Shown here one piece after another: positions 17,566 to 26,230 of a stretch of DNA of 64,000 bases; the stretch's first letter is position 1; every line of letters starts with the position of its first letter. The DNA lies in the NCBI GenBank assembly GCA_021776245.1, contig JAJFGF010000004.1, positions 62,001 through 126,000 of the forward strand. The letters run 5' to 3'. The stretch is from Hyphococcus sp. Lineage in GTDB: Bacteria; Pseudomonadota; Alphaproteobacteria; Caulobacterales; Parvularculaceae. Made by a program: the position numbers and the translations under genes. Under the pieces are notes generated by a model. It saw only the letters and a list, made by a program, of their open reading frames with translations. It was not told the DNA's origin and did not search any database.

Positions 17566-17691
17566 TTAAAAGATAATGCCGCCGATGATGAATCCAATGA
17601 AAAATGCGCCCCAGGCGAAACCGGACCGGCCGCGCAGGGTCTGATTCAGGCGTTGCTCCCAGTAACGGTCGTCATAGCGTCGATAGGTCAT
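17566..17691 (-). CDS. 41-residue membrane microprotein ahead of pspA
   Basis: The start at 17691 has a good ribosome binding site (AGGAG, seven bases away) and lies 46 bases downstream of the sigma-54 promoter. Residues 1-20 are charged and Tyr-rich (MTYRRYDDRYWEQRLNQ); residues 23-41 form one membrane helix ending GGIIF. It is the first gene of the phage-shock operon here and ends 11 bases before pspA. No family is recognised; a role at the membrane with PspA is inference. Confidence 0.6.
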   Translation of the reverse strand: MTYRRYDDRYWEQRLNQTLRGRSGFAWGAFFIGFIIGGIIF

Positions 17692-17736
17692 TTGGATCTC
17701 CTGGCCCTATTGGTTAATCCCGTCTGCCCAATCCTT

Positions 17737-17752
17737 TGCCAGATGCGTGCCA
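17737..17752 (-). promoter_or_regulatory. Sigma-54 promoter of the psp operon
   Basis: On the minus strand the sequence is TGGCACGCATCTGGCA. The GG and GC doublets are ten bases apart as required, and it differs from the consensus at one place in the -12 element. It lies just upstream of the microgene and pspA and is next to a PspF gene, as expected for a PspF-activated promoter. Confidence 0.75.
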
Positions 17753-17837
17753 AACTGGATCATTTTTTCTAACACATTGTTTTTTAAGAGATTATCGGCT
17801 TGATGGTTGTGCCCGAGTCAACATATATCGGTTTTTT

Positions 17838-17855
17838 TAACCCATGTAAGGGTTA
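17838..17855. promoter_or_regulatory. Candidate PspF upstream activating site
   Basis: TAACCC and GGGTTA flank six bases in a perfect inverted repeat. It lies about 110-130 bases upstream of the predicted psp start and just before pspF, which is where PspF binds in Escherichia coli. A related TATATTT-ACC / TATATTTCACC pair follows. Confidence 0.45.
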
Positions 17856-17886
17856 TATTTACCCAAAGAAATGGTATATTTCACCA

Positions 17887-18909
17887 ATGCAAATACCCCT
17901 CAACGCCCCCGAGCTGATCGGCCAATCACGCAGTTTTCTTGACGCCCTGGAACACGCGTCCAGCGTCGCGGCGATTGACCGTCCGGTGCTGGTGGTCGGT
18001 GAGCGCGGCTCAGGCAAGGAGCTGTTTGCGGCCCGCATCCATTTCCTGTCGCCGCGCTGGGAGGGACCGCTGGTCAAAGTCAATTGCGCGGCGATGAATG
18101 AAGAGCTTCTGGAGAGCGAACTCTTCGGTCATGAAGCGGGCGCCTTTACCGGCGCCGCGCGCAAACATATCGGCCGCTTCGAACGCGCCGAGGGTGGCAC
18201 CCTGTTTCTTGACGAAATCGCGTCAGCATCATTGCGGGTTCAGGAAAAACTTCTGCGCGTCATCGAATATGGCGAATATGAACGGGTCGGCGGCGAACAG
18301 ACATTGAACGCCGATGTGCGCATTGTCGCGGCGGCCAATGTGGATCTGCGATGCTTGGCCCGCGACGGAAAATTTCGCGCGGACCTGCTTGATCGCCTGG
18401 CCTTCGATGTTGTTGCGGCGCCGCCCATGCGCCAGCGCCGAAACGATATTGCTTTATTGGCGGCGCATTTCGCCAGCGCCCTTGGCGGCGAACTGGGCGC
18501 CGTGTTTCCCGGCTTCTCGCCCGAAGCGCTTGCAACGCTTCACGCCCATGAATGGCCGGGCAATGTGCGCGAACTTAAAAACGCCGCCGAGCGGGCAATG
18601 TTTAACTGGGTGTCCGGCGAACAAAACGGCCTTGTCGACCAAATTGTCATCGATCCATTTGAAAACGCCCACGGGCCCCTGAAACCCGCAACGAAAACGC
18701 CGGCGCCGGAACAAACGCCGGAAAACCAAATCGGCGCGCCGGCCCACTATAATCTTCGGGAAAAGCTCGATGACATTGAAAAGCAACTGGTCGCCGCCGC
18801 GCTCAACAGAAATGGCGGCAGCCAGAAGCAAGCCGCCGAAGCGCTTAGCCTCACCTATGACCAGATGCGCGGGATCGTTCGTAAGCACAAGCTGATCGTC
18901 AAAAACTAG
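17887..18909 (+). CDS. pspF: PspF, sigma-54 activator of phage shock
   Basis: 340 residues from ATG 17887; earlier in-frame starts at 17800 would run through the candidate operator, and PELIGQSRSFLDALEH aligns with the start of known PspF. It has an AAA+ domain with Walker A GERGSGKE, the sigma-54 contact loop GAFTGA and Walker B GGTLFLDE, then a C-terminal helix-turn-helix (GSQKQAAEALSLTYDQM). It has no N-terminal receiver domain, as is normal for PspF, which is controlled by binding PspA. It is divergent from the psp operon. Confidence 0.93.
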   Translation: MQIPLNAPELIGQSRSFLDALEHASSVAAIDRPVLVVGERGSGKELFAARIHFLSPRWEGPLVKVNCAAMNEELLESELFGHEAGAFTGAARKHIGRFERAEGGTLFLDEIASASLRVQEKLLRVIEYGEYERVGGEQTLNADVRIVAAANVDLRCLARDGKFRADLLDRLAFDVVAAPPMRQRRNDIALLAAHFASALGGELGAVFPGFSPEALATLHAHEWPGNVRELKNAAERAMFNWVSGEQNGLVDQIVIDPFENAHGPLKPATKTPAPEQTPENQIGAPAHYNLREKLDDIEKQLVAAALNRNGGSQKQAAEALSLTYDQMRGIVRKHKLIVKN

Positions 18910-18981
18910 CAAACGATCATCGCTGATCGCATTCGATGAAACGCAGTTCAAGCTGGAGAAATGCGACCTAACAAAAAACCC

Positions 18982-19034
18982 GGAGCGATTTCCTATCTCG
19001 GTTGGGGCCGAAATCGCTCCAGGCTTTTTATTTG
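18982..19034. terminator. Bidirectional rho-independent terminator
   Basis: GGAGCGATTTC and GAAATCGCTCC form an 11-base perfect stem. On the plus strand it is followed by CTTTTTATTT and on the minus strand by GGGTTTTTTG. It ends pspF and could also stop the EF-hand gene. Confidence 0.85.
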
Positions 19035-19098
19035 CGCGCGTCCGAGTTTAACAACCTTGACCGGTTCCTACGAATGCACGCTGGCGGAGGGACGCCTT

Positions 19099-19629
19099 TT
19101 AAACGCCAGTAGTTAGCTGCGCCTGGCGCTGCGCAAAGATATCAAGTTCTTTTTTGACAAGCGCACCGTTGCCGTTCAAATCCGCCTGCTCAAACACAGC
19201 GTTTTGGAGGCGCACATATTCACTTCCGTCGAGACGGCTGTCTTCACCGGCAAAAGCATAGAATGTGTGGCGCGAAACCGCGTCGATACGGGTATGATCA
19301 GCCGCTGAAAGCGCCGCAGGGGCGGCGACCGGCAAGGAAATTGTGCGCACTGCGCCGCCATTGTCGATTGCGATGAAACCATTGAGATGCGCCAATTCAG
19401 CGGTAACAATCGAAAGCGCGGCAAATTCGTCCACATCCAGCACGTGATCCAGATCGCGATCAGCGCGCATAAAATTATGCAACGCATGAGACGCAACATC
19501 GGTTTTGGACAAGTGGGTCACGGCCTTACCGTCATAAGCGCTATCCGCATCGGGCGCGGCTATTGATGAAAAGGCAATAGCGATGGCGGCGCCGGCGGCG
19601 GCAAGGGAATTCAGGAATATCGTTGTCAT
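19099..19629 (-). CDS. Exported EF-hand protein
   Basis: 176 residues from ATG 19629; GAGGAGAGAG lies just before it. A hydrophobic N-terminus (TTIFLNSLAAAGAAIAIAF) is a signal peptide. Two full calcium-loop motifs are seen: DRDLDHVLDVDE near residue 58 and DLNGNGALVKKE near residue 151; a third, weaker one has EDSRLDGSEY. The product is likely a periplasmic calcium-binding protein. The partner is unknown. Confidence 0.72.
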   Translation of the reverse strand: MTTIFLNSLAAAGAAIAIAFSSIAAPDADSAYDGKAVTHLSKTDVASHALHNFMRADRDLDHVLDVDEFAALSIVTAELAHLNGFIAIDNGGAVRTISLPVAAPAALSAADHTRIDAVSRHTFYAFAGEDSRLDGSEYVRLQNAVFEQADLNGNGALVKKELDIFAQRQAQLTTGV

Positions 19630-19834
19630 GGCTCTCTCCTCGTTCTCATGAACAGGATGGAGCGGCCCCATGGCTTAATGTCGAAGAAACCGTGATTTTA
19701 TCAGGGCGCGTAAGGCCAAATTGCGGCGCATTGCGGCCAATTTCCGCCAATCGCAACCTGGGCAGTGAGCAAACCTGGCCGACGCGCGTGAAGGTTGCGC
19801 GCGTGAGATTCAGATCTGTCGCGCATTCGAACCC

Positions 19835-19860
19835 CAAAACCGGTTCTCACTTTTTGTGAA
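19835..19860 (+). repeat. Dispersed intergenic repeat, degenerate copy C
   Basis: AAAACCGGTTCTCACTTTTT is close to the core of copies A and B and lies next to the start region of the EF-hand gene. Confidence 0.5.
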
Positions 19861-19868
19861 TACGCTTG

Positions 19869-20807
19869 CTATTCCGCCGGTTGCGCCGCCGTTGCGGGGC
19901 GTTCTGGCGTCGCTTCCGCTTCGCCATTCAGCCGCCGCCAGCGCTCCTTGATCATCGCGGAGGTCATGCGTGAGCCGTCAGGCGACCAACCGGGCGGCCC
20001 GAAAAGATAGCCGCCGACCTCTCTAATCGATCGCGCGCCAGCGAGATCACGGGCAATGCCGATCCACTCATGAAACGCAATCATCAGCGGATTGAAGGTG
20101 CCGAGATTTTTGACGATGCCATAGCGCGGTTTTTCACTTGCATTCTCCGCCACGAATGTCCCGAACATTTTATCCCAGATAATCAGCGTACCTGCGTAAT
20201 TGGCGTCAAGATAACGCGCATTTGTCGCATGATGGACGCGGTGATGGCTCGGCGTATTAAATAGGAGTTCGAACCAGCCCATACGGTCAATCAGTTCAGT
20301 GTGGATCCAAAATTGGTAGACAAGGTTTATCCCGCCAACGAACAAAATCATTTCAGGCGGAAAACCGATGAATGCGAGCGGCAAGCCAAAGATAAAGGAA
20401 AAAGAAAATTTTCCGGTCCAGGTCTGACGCAACGCCGTCGACAAATTGTAGTGTTGCGATGAATGATGCACCACATGGCTCGCCCAGAACCAGCGCCGCT
20501 CATGGGCAATGCGGTGAAACCAATAATAAGCAAGATCGTCAGCGATAAAACAAATCAGCACTGTCCACCACGCGACCGGCATGGCTTCGATCAACCGAAA
20601 CTGATAGATCCAGACGAACGCTGCGTAAACTAAAGCGCCGCCGCCAATGAGCCCAGCCAGCCGATTGCCGAACCCCATGGCGAGGCTGGCGAATGTGTCC
20701 GTCGTTTCATAACGTCCGCGCCCGGTGCGGCGGGAGACAATCATCTCCAGGATGATCAATATGATAAAAGCCGGCACCGCATAGGCGACGATATCTGGAA
20801 ACTGCAT
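19869..20807 (-). CDS. Sterol desaturase / fatty acid hydroxylase family protein
   Basis: 312 residues with about four membrane helices. The di-iron histidine clusters are HRIAHERRW, HVVHHSS and HRVHHATN, in the order of the membrane fatty acid hydroxylase superfamily. It probably hydroxylates or desaturates a lipid at the inner membrane with oxygen. The substrate is not known. It starts just after the small gene at 20813-21229 and may share its transcript. Confidence 0.87.
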   Translation of the reverse strand: MQFPDIVAYAVPAFIILIILEMIVSRRTGRGRYETTDTFASLAMGFGNRLAGLIGGGALVYAAFVWIYQFRLIEAMPVAWWTVLICFIADDLAYYWFHRIAHERRWFWASHVVHHSSQHYNLSTALRQTWTGKFSFSFIFGLPLAFIGFPPEMILFVGGINLVYQFWIHTELIDRMGWFELLFNTPSHHRVHHATNARYLDANYAGTLIIWDKMFGTFVAENASEKPRYGIVKNLGTFNPLMIAFHEWIGIARDLAGARSIREVGGYLFGPPGWSPDGSRMTSAMIKERWRRLNGEAEATPERPATAAQPAE

Positions 20808-20812
20808 GGGCG

Positions 20813-21229
20813 CTATATATCATCTCTGCCGGCGATCCGCACGGCCCATTGCTGCGCCTCACGGTCGCTGGCGGCGCGAACCGCAAATCCCTTAAAAGTG
20901 TGATCGGGGATCGTAACCGCCAGATCGGCGCCGTCAGATGCGCATTGAAGAGCGCCGGCGCGGGCGCGGCGCGTCACCAGCCCATCGCCGGCTTTTTTGA
21001 TCAGCGCTATGTCGCCAGAATCGCTCATCGCAATGGCGGCGCCGTGTTCTGCATCCACGAGCCACGCTTCTGCGTGAAAATCCGGCTCATCAAACGCCAG
21101 GCGGTCGCGCGCTTTCTCTGCATTGAAAACGCCGCCGCCCGCATTTGGAAAAATCAGCCGGGCAAGGCCCACAAGAATCGCAATCCCGGCAAAAGAGATC
21201 GCGAGATCAATGAGAACATTGCCGGTCAA
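20813..21229 (-). CDS. Single-pass membrane protein, unknown function
   Basis: 138 residues. Residues 6-28 (LIDLAISFAGIAILVGLARLI) form one membrane helix, and the rest is a soluble domain of mixed character with no recognised motif. It lies only five bases ahead of the hydroxylase gene and nine behind ndk on the same strand, so the three are likely one transcript. I do not recognise its family. Confidence 0.6.
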   Translation of the reverse strand: MTGNVLIDLAISFAGIAILVGLARLIFPNAGGGVFNAEKARDRLAFDEPDFHAEAWLVDAEHGAAIAMSDSGDIALIKKAGDGLVTRRARAGALQCASDGADLAVTIPDHTFKGFAVRAASDREAQQWAVRIAGRDDI

Positions 21230-21238
21230 TGCGGCGCC

Positions 21239-21661
21239 CTACCCGACGATTTCGTCGTCAGTGAAAAAGAATTTGATTTCGTCTCTGGCGGTATCGGGGC
21301 CATCGGAGCCGTGAACCGAGTTTTCGCCGATCGATTCGGCAAACTCGGCGCGGATCGTGCCTGCGTCGGCTTCAGCCGGGTTGGTCGCGCCCATGATCTC
21401 GCGATTACGCGCAACAGCGTTTTCACCTTCGAGCACCTGCACCACAACCGGGCCGGACATCATGAAATCAACAAGCTCACCAAAGAACGGGCGCTCTTTG
21501 TGAACGCCGTAAAAGCCTTCGGCCTGTTCGCGGGTCATATGAATGCGCTTGGAAGCAACGACGCGCAGACCGCCTTCTTCCAGTTTGGCGATTACCTTGC
21601 CGGTGATATTGCGGCGGGTTGCGTCGGGTTTAATGATCGAAAAGGTGCGTTCAAGCGCCAT
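21239..21661 (-). CDS. ndk: Nucleoside diphosphate kinase
   Basis: 140 residues, the family length. [11 protein letters not shown] is the usual start and the active-site His is His117 in GENSVHGSD, which carries the phosphate. It keeps nucleoside triphosphate pools balanced. It is the first gene of a likely unit with the two downstream membrane genes; a copy of the dispersed repeat lies upstream. Confidence 0.96.
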   Translation of the reverse strand: MALERTFSIIKPDATRRNITGKVIAKLEEGGLRVVASKRIHMTREQAEGFYGVHKERPFFGELVDFMMSGPVVVQVLEGENAVARNREIMGATNPAEADAGTIRAEFAESIGENSVHGSDGPDTARDEIKFFFTDDEIVG

Positions 21662-21764
21662 GCTGGTGTCCTCTGTCGTGGAAATGGGTTGATTTAGCCG
21701 CGCTTCCTATCAACCGCCTCGCCAGACGGCAAGCGGTTTGCCCATTACGGGCTGGCGATCTTAT

Positions 21765-21843
21765 AGCGCCGGGCGAAAAAGTGGCTACCGGTTTTTCGCA
21801 AAATCCGGCGCGCAGCCAATAATTTAGATCATTGGTCGATTCC
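21765..21843 (-). repeat. Dispersed intergenic repeat, copy B
   Basis: Inverted relative to copy A at 15751-15829 and almost identical over the 50 bases that include GCGAAAAACCGGTAGCCAC. It lies between ndk and fghA, in an otherwise gene-free gap. Confidence 0.75.
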
Positions 21844-21919
21844 ATCTAATCGCCCGATGATCTAGTTGATCACCGCTGCCGGACCGCCCGATCCCGGCGG
21901 CCGTCACCTCACCGCTCAC

Positions 21920-22759
21920 TTAGCGCTCATGGTGCCAGCGCAAATGGTCCTCCATAAAGCTCGCAATAAAATAATAGGAATGATCATAGCCGTCCTGCAT
22001 TCTGAGAGTGAGGCTTTGCCCCGACGCCTGACAGGCCGCCGCGAAGCGCGCCGGCTGCAGCTGTTCTTCCAGGAACTGATCGGCAGTTCCCTGGTCAATC
22101 AGAATGTCAGCAGGACCTGGATTTTTCGCGACCAGCGCCGTCGCGTCATAAGCTACCCATTTTGTTTCATCGGTTCCCAGATAATTCGAAAACGCCTTCC
22201 GCCCCCAGGGGACTTCGCCCGGGGCGACAATCGGCGAGAACGCCGAGCAGGTCTTGAATTTGTCAGGATTTTTCAGATGAATCGTCAGGGCGCCATGACC
22301 GCCCATGGAATGACCGAATATACCGCACCGGTTCCCATCCACGGGAAATTCTTTTTCGATCAGCGCCGGCAACTCGCCGGTAAGATATGAATACATCTTA
22401 TAATGCTTCGACCAGGGTTCCTCCGTCGCATCGAGATAAAACCCCGCGCCAAGCCCGAAATCATAAGCGCCGTCGGGATCGTCGGGGACGCGTTCCCCGC
22501 GCGGGCTGGTGTCCGGCGCAACAATGACGAGACCAAGTTCGGCCGCAACGCGCTGCGCGCCAGCCTTGGTGATGAAGTTATCCTCGGTGCAGGTTAAGCC
22601 CGAAAGCCAGTAAAGCGCCGGATACGGACCAGGTCCGTGGGTGTCTGCTGGCGGCATAAAAACCGCAAAGCGCATGTCGCAGTCGCAAGCCTTGCTGGAG
22701 TGGGAATAGACGCCTTGCGTTCCGCCGAAAGACTTAGTTGCCGTTTCTTGCTTCATCAA
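21920..22759 (-). CDS. fghA: S-formylglutathione hydrolase
   Basis: 279 residues, normal length for the esterase D family. The nucleophile Ser151 is in GHSMGG, and YDHSYYF near residue 259 holds the catalytic His. It converts S-formylglutathione to formate and glutathione, the second step of formaldehyde removal. It overlaps the end of adhC by four bases, so it is translated with it. Confidence 0.93.
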   Translation of the reverse strand: MMKQETATKSFGGTQGVYSHSSKACDCDMRFAVFMPPADTHGPGPYPALYWLSGLTCTEDNFITKAGAQRVAAELGLVIVAPDTSPRGERVPDDPDGAYDFGLGAGFYLDATEEPWSKHYKMYSYLTGELPALIEKEFPVDGNRCGIFGHSMGGHGALTIHLKNPDKFKTCSAFSPIVAPGEVPWGRKAFSNYLGTDETKWVAYDATALVAKNPGPADILIDQGTADQFLEEQLQPARFAAACQASGQSLTLRMQDGYDHSYYFIASFMEDHLRWHHER

Positions 22760-23868
22760 TAAACCACCACTGACCGAATACTCTCGCCGCGATGCATCAG
22801 ATCGAATGCATTATTAATGTCATCGAGCGGCATTGTGTGGGTGATGAGATCGTCGATGTTGATCTTGTCCTCCATATACCAGTCAACGATTTTGGGCGTA
22901 TCGGTGCGGCCTCTCGCGCCGCCAAAAGCCGTGCCTTTCCAAACGCGGCCGGTCACCAGCTGAAACGGCCGGGTTGAGATTTCCTTGCCCGCTTCAGCAA
23001 CACCAATAATAATCGACTGGCCCCAGCCGCGATGACAACATTCGAGCGCCTGGCGCATCACACCGGTATTACCTGTAGCGTCAAATGAATAATCCGCGCC
23101 GCCGCCGGTCAATTCGACGACCCGGTCAACAACATTGCCGGAGCCAATTTCGCTGACATTGACAAAATCGGTCATGCCGAATTTTTCGGCAATTTCACGC
23201 CTGCCAGGATTGATATCAACGCCGATGATCTTGTCGGCGCCGACAAGCTTTGCCCCCTGAATGACATTGAGGCCAATGCCGCCAAGTCCGAACACGGCGA
23301 CATTGGCGCCCAGTTCGACGCCTGCGGTCCACACCACCGCGCCAACGCCAGTCGTGACTCCGCAGCCGATATAACAAGCCTTGTCGAATGGCGCATCCTT
23401 TCGAATTTTGGCGACGGATACTTCGGGCAACACCGTAAAATTCGAAAAGGTCGAACAGCCCATATAATGATAAAGCGTCTCGCCCTTGCGGCTGAAGCGG
23501 CTGGTTCCATCGGGCATCACGCCCTGGCCTTGGGTTGTGCGAACCGACGTACAAAGATTTGATTTCTTTGACAGGCAGGTTTTGCATTGCCTGCATTCGG
23601 CCGTGTAAAGCGGGATCACATGATCGCCCGAAACGACCGACGTCACCTCCGCGCCTACCTCGCGAACGATCCCCGCCCCTTCATGGCCAAGGATCGAGGG
23701 AAAGATGCCCTCGCTGTCCTTACCTTTAAGCGTATAGGCGTCGGTATGACATATGCCAGTCGCCATGATCTCAACCAAAACTTCGCCCGCCTGCGGACCT
23801 TCGAGATCGATCTCTTCGATGACCAGCGGTTCATTCGGGGCGAGAGCGATCGCGGCTCTGGTTTTCAT
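22756..23868 (-). CDS. adhC: Glutathione-dependent formaldehyde dehydrogenase (class III alcohol dehydrogenase)
   Basis: 370 residues from ATG 23868, which has GGAGGA upstream. The catalytic zinc part has [12 protein letters not shown] and the structural zinc Cys cluster is [15 protein letters not shown]; the NAD fold has [10 protein letters not shown]. It oxidises S-hydroxymethylglutathione to S-formylglutathione. The next gene is fghA, so the pathway is complete. A strong inverted repeat lies about 107 bases upstream of the start. Confidence 0.95.
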   Translation of the reverse strand: MKTRAAIALAPNEPLVIEEIDLEGPQAGEVLVEIMATGICHTDAYTLKGKDSEGIFPSILGHEGAGIVREVGAEVTSVVSGDHVIPLYTAECRQCKTCLSKKSNLCTSVRTTQGQGVMPDGTSRFSRKGETLYHYMGCSTFSNFTVLPEVSVAKIRKDAPFDKACYIGCGVTTGVGAVVWTAGVELGANVAVFGLGGIGLNVIQGAKLVGADKIIGVDINPGRREIAEKFGMTDFVNVSEIGSGNVVDRVVELTGGGADYSFDATGNTGVMRQALECCHRGWGQSIIIGVAEAGKEISTRPFQLVTGRVWKGTAFGGARGRTDTPKIVDWYMEDKINIDDLITHTMPLDDINNAFDLMHRGESIRSVVVY

Positions 23869-23974
23869 TGGGGGTCCTCCGGCGGTTTTTCTTCGCCGCG
23901 CATTAAAGGCGCGCCGCTGAGAATGTCCACCGGACCGAGATCTTCCAGCTGTATGGCAGAGGGAGCGATGGACT

Positions 23975-24017
23975 GCCGGCAAGCAACCTGGACAGGGGAT
24001 GGAGGTTGCTTGCCGGC
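23975..24017. repeat. 15-bp perfect inverted repeat upstream of adhC
   Basis: GCCGGCAAGCAACCT and AGGTTGCTTGCCGGC are perfect complements around a 13-base spacer. No T-run follows on either strand. It lies in the promoter or leader of the formaldehyde operon, so an operator or leader hairpin is likely. Confidence 0.75.
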
Positions 24018-24154
24018 GTCAGGTTAGGGGGTGGTAAGGCCCCTCAGGCAGAGTCTTTTAGGTGCAAGAAATACCCAAATACAACCATAGGTTGGTATGG
24101 TTAATGCAGGGTTACTGAAGGCGCGCACCGACAGCAACGGCGTGAAAAAATAAC

Positions 24155-24189
24155 TGGTTGAAAAGAATTTGGTTGGCCGGCGACCAACC
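24155..24189 (-). terminator. Probable terminator of the fliM-like gene
   Basis: On the minus strand GGTTGG pairs with CCAACC around a short loop and is followed by AAATTCTTTTC. The position, about 11 bases after the stop of the fliM-like gene, supports it; the U-run is imperfect. Confidence 0.55.
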
Positions 24190-24199
24190 GGCAGCAGGG

Positions 24200-25126
24200 T
24201 CAGGCTGCGGCCGCTTGATGATCGTCCACGGTCAAGATCTGCACCGTTCGCATACCATCGAATGAACGCACTGCGCCAAGCGCGAACGACTGGCCGTTAA
24301 CGTCATTTTCAGGCTGCAATGCGACTGCATCAAGCGATGCGCCACGGAGCGTAATGACATGACCTGGCTTCATCGCTGAGAGCGTTTTCACGTCGATATT
24401 CTGCGTCGCAATAATCGCTTTGGCCTTTATTGGCGTACCGCCGACCATCTTCGCCATGCTGTTTGCCCAAACCCTTGCAGCGTGCTCCTTTGTCGCCGCT
24501 TCATCATGTCCATCGTTTTTTGAGAGAAGCATGTCTGGCAACAACAACGAGATTGTTCCAAGGGCAATTTCGTCCATAGTTGAAGCTTCAAGTTCAACGA
24601 TCAGCGCGCTCAATGTATCATCGCTAACGATAAATCGGCTCGCATCGCCGCTGATCTCCACCAGATCGAAAGGTTTTTCATCGGCCATTGCCTCGTCTTC
24701 TTCCTCGTCATCGGCGAGAATTGCCTGAATGATTTCAGAGGCGAGCATGCTGGCCAGGCGCTGATCAATCGTACTGATTTTCACGGTCGGCGCCGCCGGT
24801 TCTTCCGGGATAGCGCCTTCATGCGCCCATGTTGCGGCGGCCATGATCGCCGCCGGATCCATAAGCACCACACAATCTGCCTGTCCGTCGATTCGAAACA
24901 GAAATCCCCGGCGATTTTCGCCATTTTTTTCGATCAATTCGCCAAGCGTGCCCGTCATGTCGCACTGCGGCTTCACGTTTGATTTGGTTTTGTAATGCGC
25001 GGTAAGGACGCTGGCGACTGCTGACGTAACGCGTTTGGGCGCATCGCCGCCAGCTTCATTAATGACGGCGTAAACTGCACCCGTCTCTATTTTACGCCTG
25101 AGAATATTGCTTTTTTCAGTCGGCAT
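24200..25126 (-). CDS. fliM: FliM-like flagellar motor switch protein
   Basis: 308 residues. The last 65 (from IIATQNIDVKTLSAMKPGHVI on) look like the SpoA domain shared by FliM and FliN, and the middle part fits the CheC-like domain of FliM, including an acidic run (ADDEEEDEAM). The N-terminal CheY-binding motif (LSQDEIDxLL-like) is not seen. In a motor this protein would link FliG to FliN. It lies divergent from motB and no other fliM is in the window. The assignment depends on the C-terminal similarity and the context. Confidence 0.6.
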   Translation of the reverse strand: MPTEKSNILRRKIETGAVYAVINEAGGDAPKRVTSAVASVLTAHYKTKSNVKPQCDMTGTLGELIEKNGENRRGFLFRIDGQADCVVLMDPAAIMAAATWAHEGAIPEEPAAPTVKISTIDQRLASMLASEIIQAILADDEEEDEAMADEKPFDLVEISGDASRFIVSDDTLSALIVELEASTMDEIALGTISLLLPDMLLSKNDGHDEAATKEHAARVWANSMAKMVGGTPIKAKAIIATQNIDVKTLSAMKPGHVITLRGASLDAVALQPENDVNGQSFALGAVRSFDGMRTVQILTVDDHQAAAA

Positions 25127-25269
25127 AATTCATCGATCGCGCCAATGGCGGCTTCGGTTGCAAGAAAGTGAACAAACACCAAATAGCTATAAATACTGTT
25201 AATGCGTCAAACATGCTGAAAGAAAATTCAGCCACTCTGCCTATGTCTTAACGTAGGTGGGTCTGAAAG
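25127..25269. promoter_or_regulatory. Divergent promoter region (fliM-like / motB)
   Basis: 143 bases with two TTAA elements (CTGTTAATGCG and GTCTTAACGTAGG), similar to CtrA half-sites, but not in a full TTAA-N7-TTAA layout. No gene is present. Confidence 0.4.
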
Positions 25270-26133
25270 ATGTCCGCGCGATCGGATGGCGCTGCGCCAA
25301 TTGTCATCAGGAAGAAGAAGAACATCATCGCCGCCGGTCATCACGGCGGCGCGTGGAAGGTCGCCTATGCCGATTTCGCCACCGCAATGATGGCGTTTTT
25401 CCTTTTAATGTGGCTGCTTAATGCAACAACGGAATCTCAACGCAAGGGCCTCGCCGACTATTTTAACCCATCAATTCCCATGAGCAGGGTTTCTGGCGGC
25501 GGATCCGGCGCGTTAAACGGATCGTCTTTGATGTCAGAAGATACGCTCGCCAATGACGGCAACGGGCAAAGCCGGCAAATGCCGAACGCCGGAAACAAGA
25601 CCGCTGACGGCGAGAGTGAGGGTGAAGGCGAGAGCCAGGGTGAAGGCGAGCGTACGCAATTGATGGCGGAAGATCTGCTTGACATTGAAAATGAGATTAA
25701 CGCCCAAAAATCAAGTGTGCTCACTCCCGATCTTGCAAAACACATCTATACGCGGATGACGCCCGACGGGTTGATGATCGAGCTTGTCGACGCTGATGGC
25801 CAACCGCTCTTCAAGGCGGGTTCTTCGGAACCTTCCGCAATGATGCTTGATTTGCTGCGGGTTATCGGACCGGTTCTCGGAACGGTCAGCAACGACATGG
25901 CGATCACCGGCCACACCGACGCCTACGCATTTACCGCGGCAAACGGATATTCAAATTGGGAGCTTTCGTCCGAACGCGCGCTTGCCGCCCGCCGATTATT
26001 GATCGATTCCGGCATCACCAACGAACAAATTGTCGAAGTGGCGGGAAAGGCCGACACAGACCCCTTCTCAGACGACATTTTTGCGTCGCAAAACCGGCGC
26101 ATCGCGATCACACTGCTCACTGGGGAAGGGTAA
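25270..26133 (+). CDS. motB: Flagellar stator protein MotB
   Basis: 287 residues. After a basic cytosolic start (IVIRKKKNIIAAGHHGGAWK) comes one membrane helix with the proton-carrying Asp35 (YADFATAMMAFFLLMWLL). The C-terminal OmpA-like domain holds the peptidoglycan-binding core with TGHTDAYAF. With MotA it forms the proton channel that drives rotation. The linker between them is acidic and Gly-Ser-rich. Its partner MotA is 12 kb away, at 37959. Confidence 0.93.
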   Translation: MSARSDGAAPIVIRKKKNIIAAGHHGGAWKVAYADFATAMMAFFLLMWLLNATTESQRKGLADYFNPSIPMSRVSGGGSGALNGSSLMSEDTLANDGNGQSRQMPNAGNKTADGESEGEGESQGEGERTQLMAEDLLDIENEINAQKSSVLTPDLAKHIYTRMTPDGLMIELVDADGQPLFKAGSSEPSAMMLDLLRVIGPVLGTVSNDMAITGHTDAYAFTAANGYSNWELSSERALAARRLLIDSGITNEQIVEVAGKADTDPFSDDIFASQNRRIAITLLTGEG

Positions 26134-26146
26134 AATCTGGCGCCTG

Positions 26147-26184
26147 TTAGCGATCTGTTAAGCATCCCATTAGCGATCCATTAA
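26147..26184 (+). promoter_or_regulatory. Tandem TTAG-N7-TTAA sites upstream of flgE
   Basis: TTAG-CGATCTG-TTAA (26147-26161) and TTAG-CGATCCA-TTAA (26170-26184) share TTAGCGATC and are 23 bases apart. They are close to the CtrA consensus TTAA-N7-TTAA and lie 46-84 bases before the flgE start. A flagellar regulator such as CtrA is likely. Confidence 0.55.
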
Positions 26185-26203
26185 GTAGAATAGGAATATA
26201 CAA

Positions 26204-26220
26204 CACAACTATCAGTTGTG
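26204..26220. repeat. Hairpin next to the flgE ribosome binding site
   Basis: CACAACT and AGTTGTG flank ATC in a perfect stem, and its end touches the GAGAT ribosome binding site. The fold could hide or expose that site. Confidence 0.45.
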
Positions 26221-26230
26221 GAGATATTAC

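Larger units (their letters stand above)
23869..24199. promoter_or_regulatory. adhC leader/promoter and fliM-like tail region
   Basis: This 331-base gap has no gene. It contains a 15-bp perfect inverted repeat (23975-24017), a copy of the CAACCTATGGT motif in reverse (24084-24094), and a terminator-like hairpin (24171-24189) for the fliM-like gene. Confidence 0.6.
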
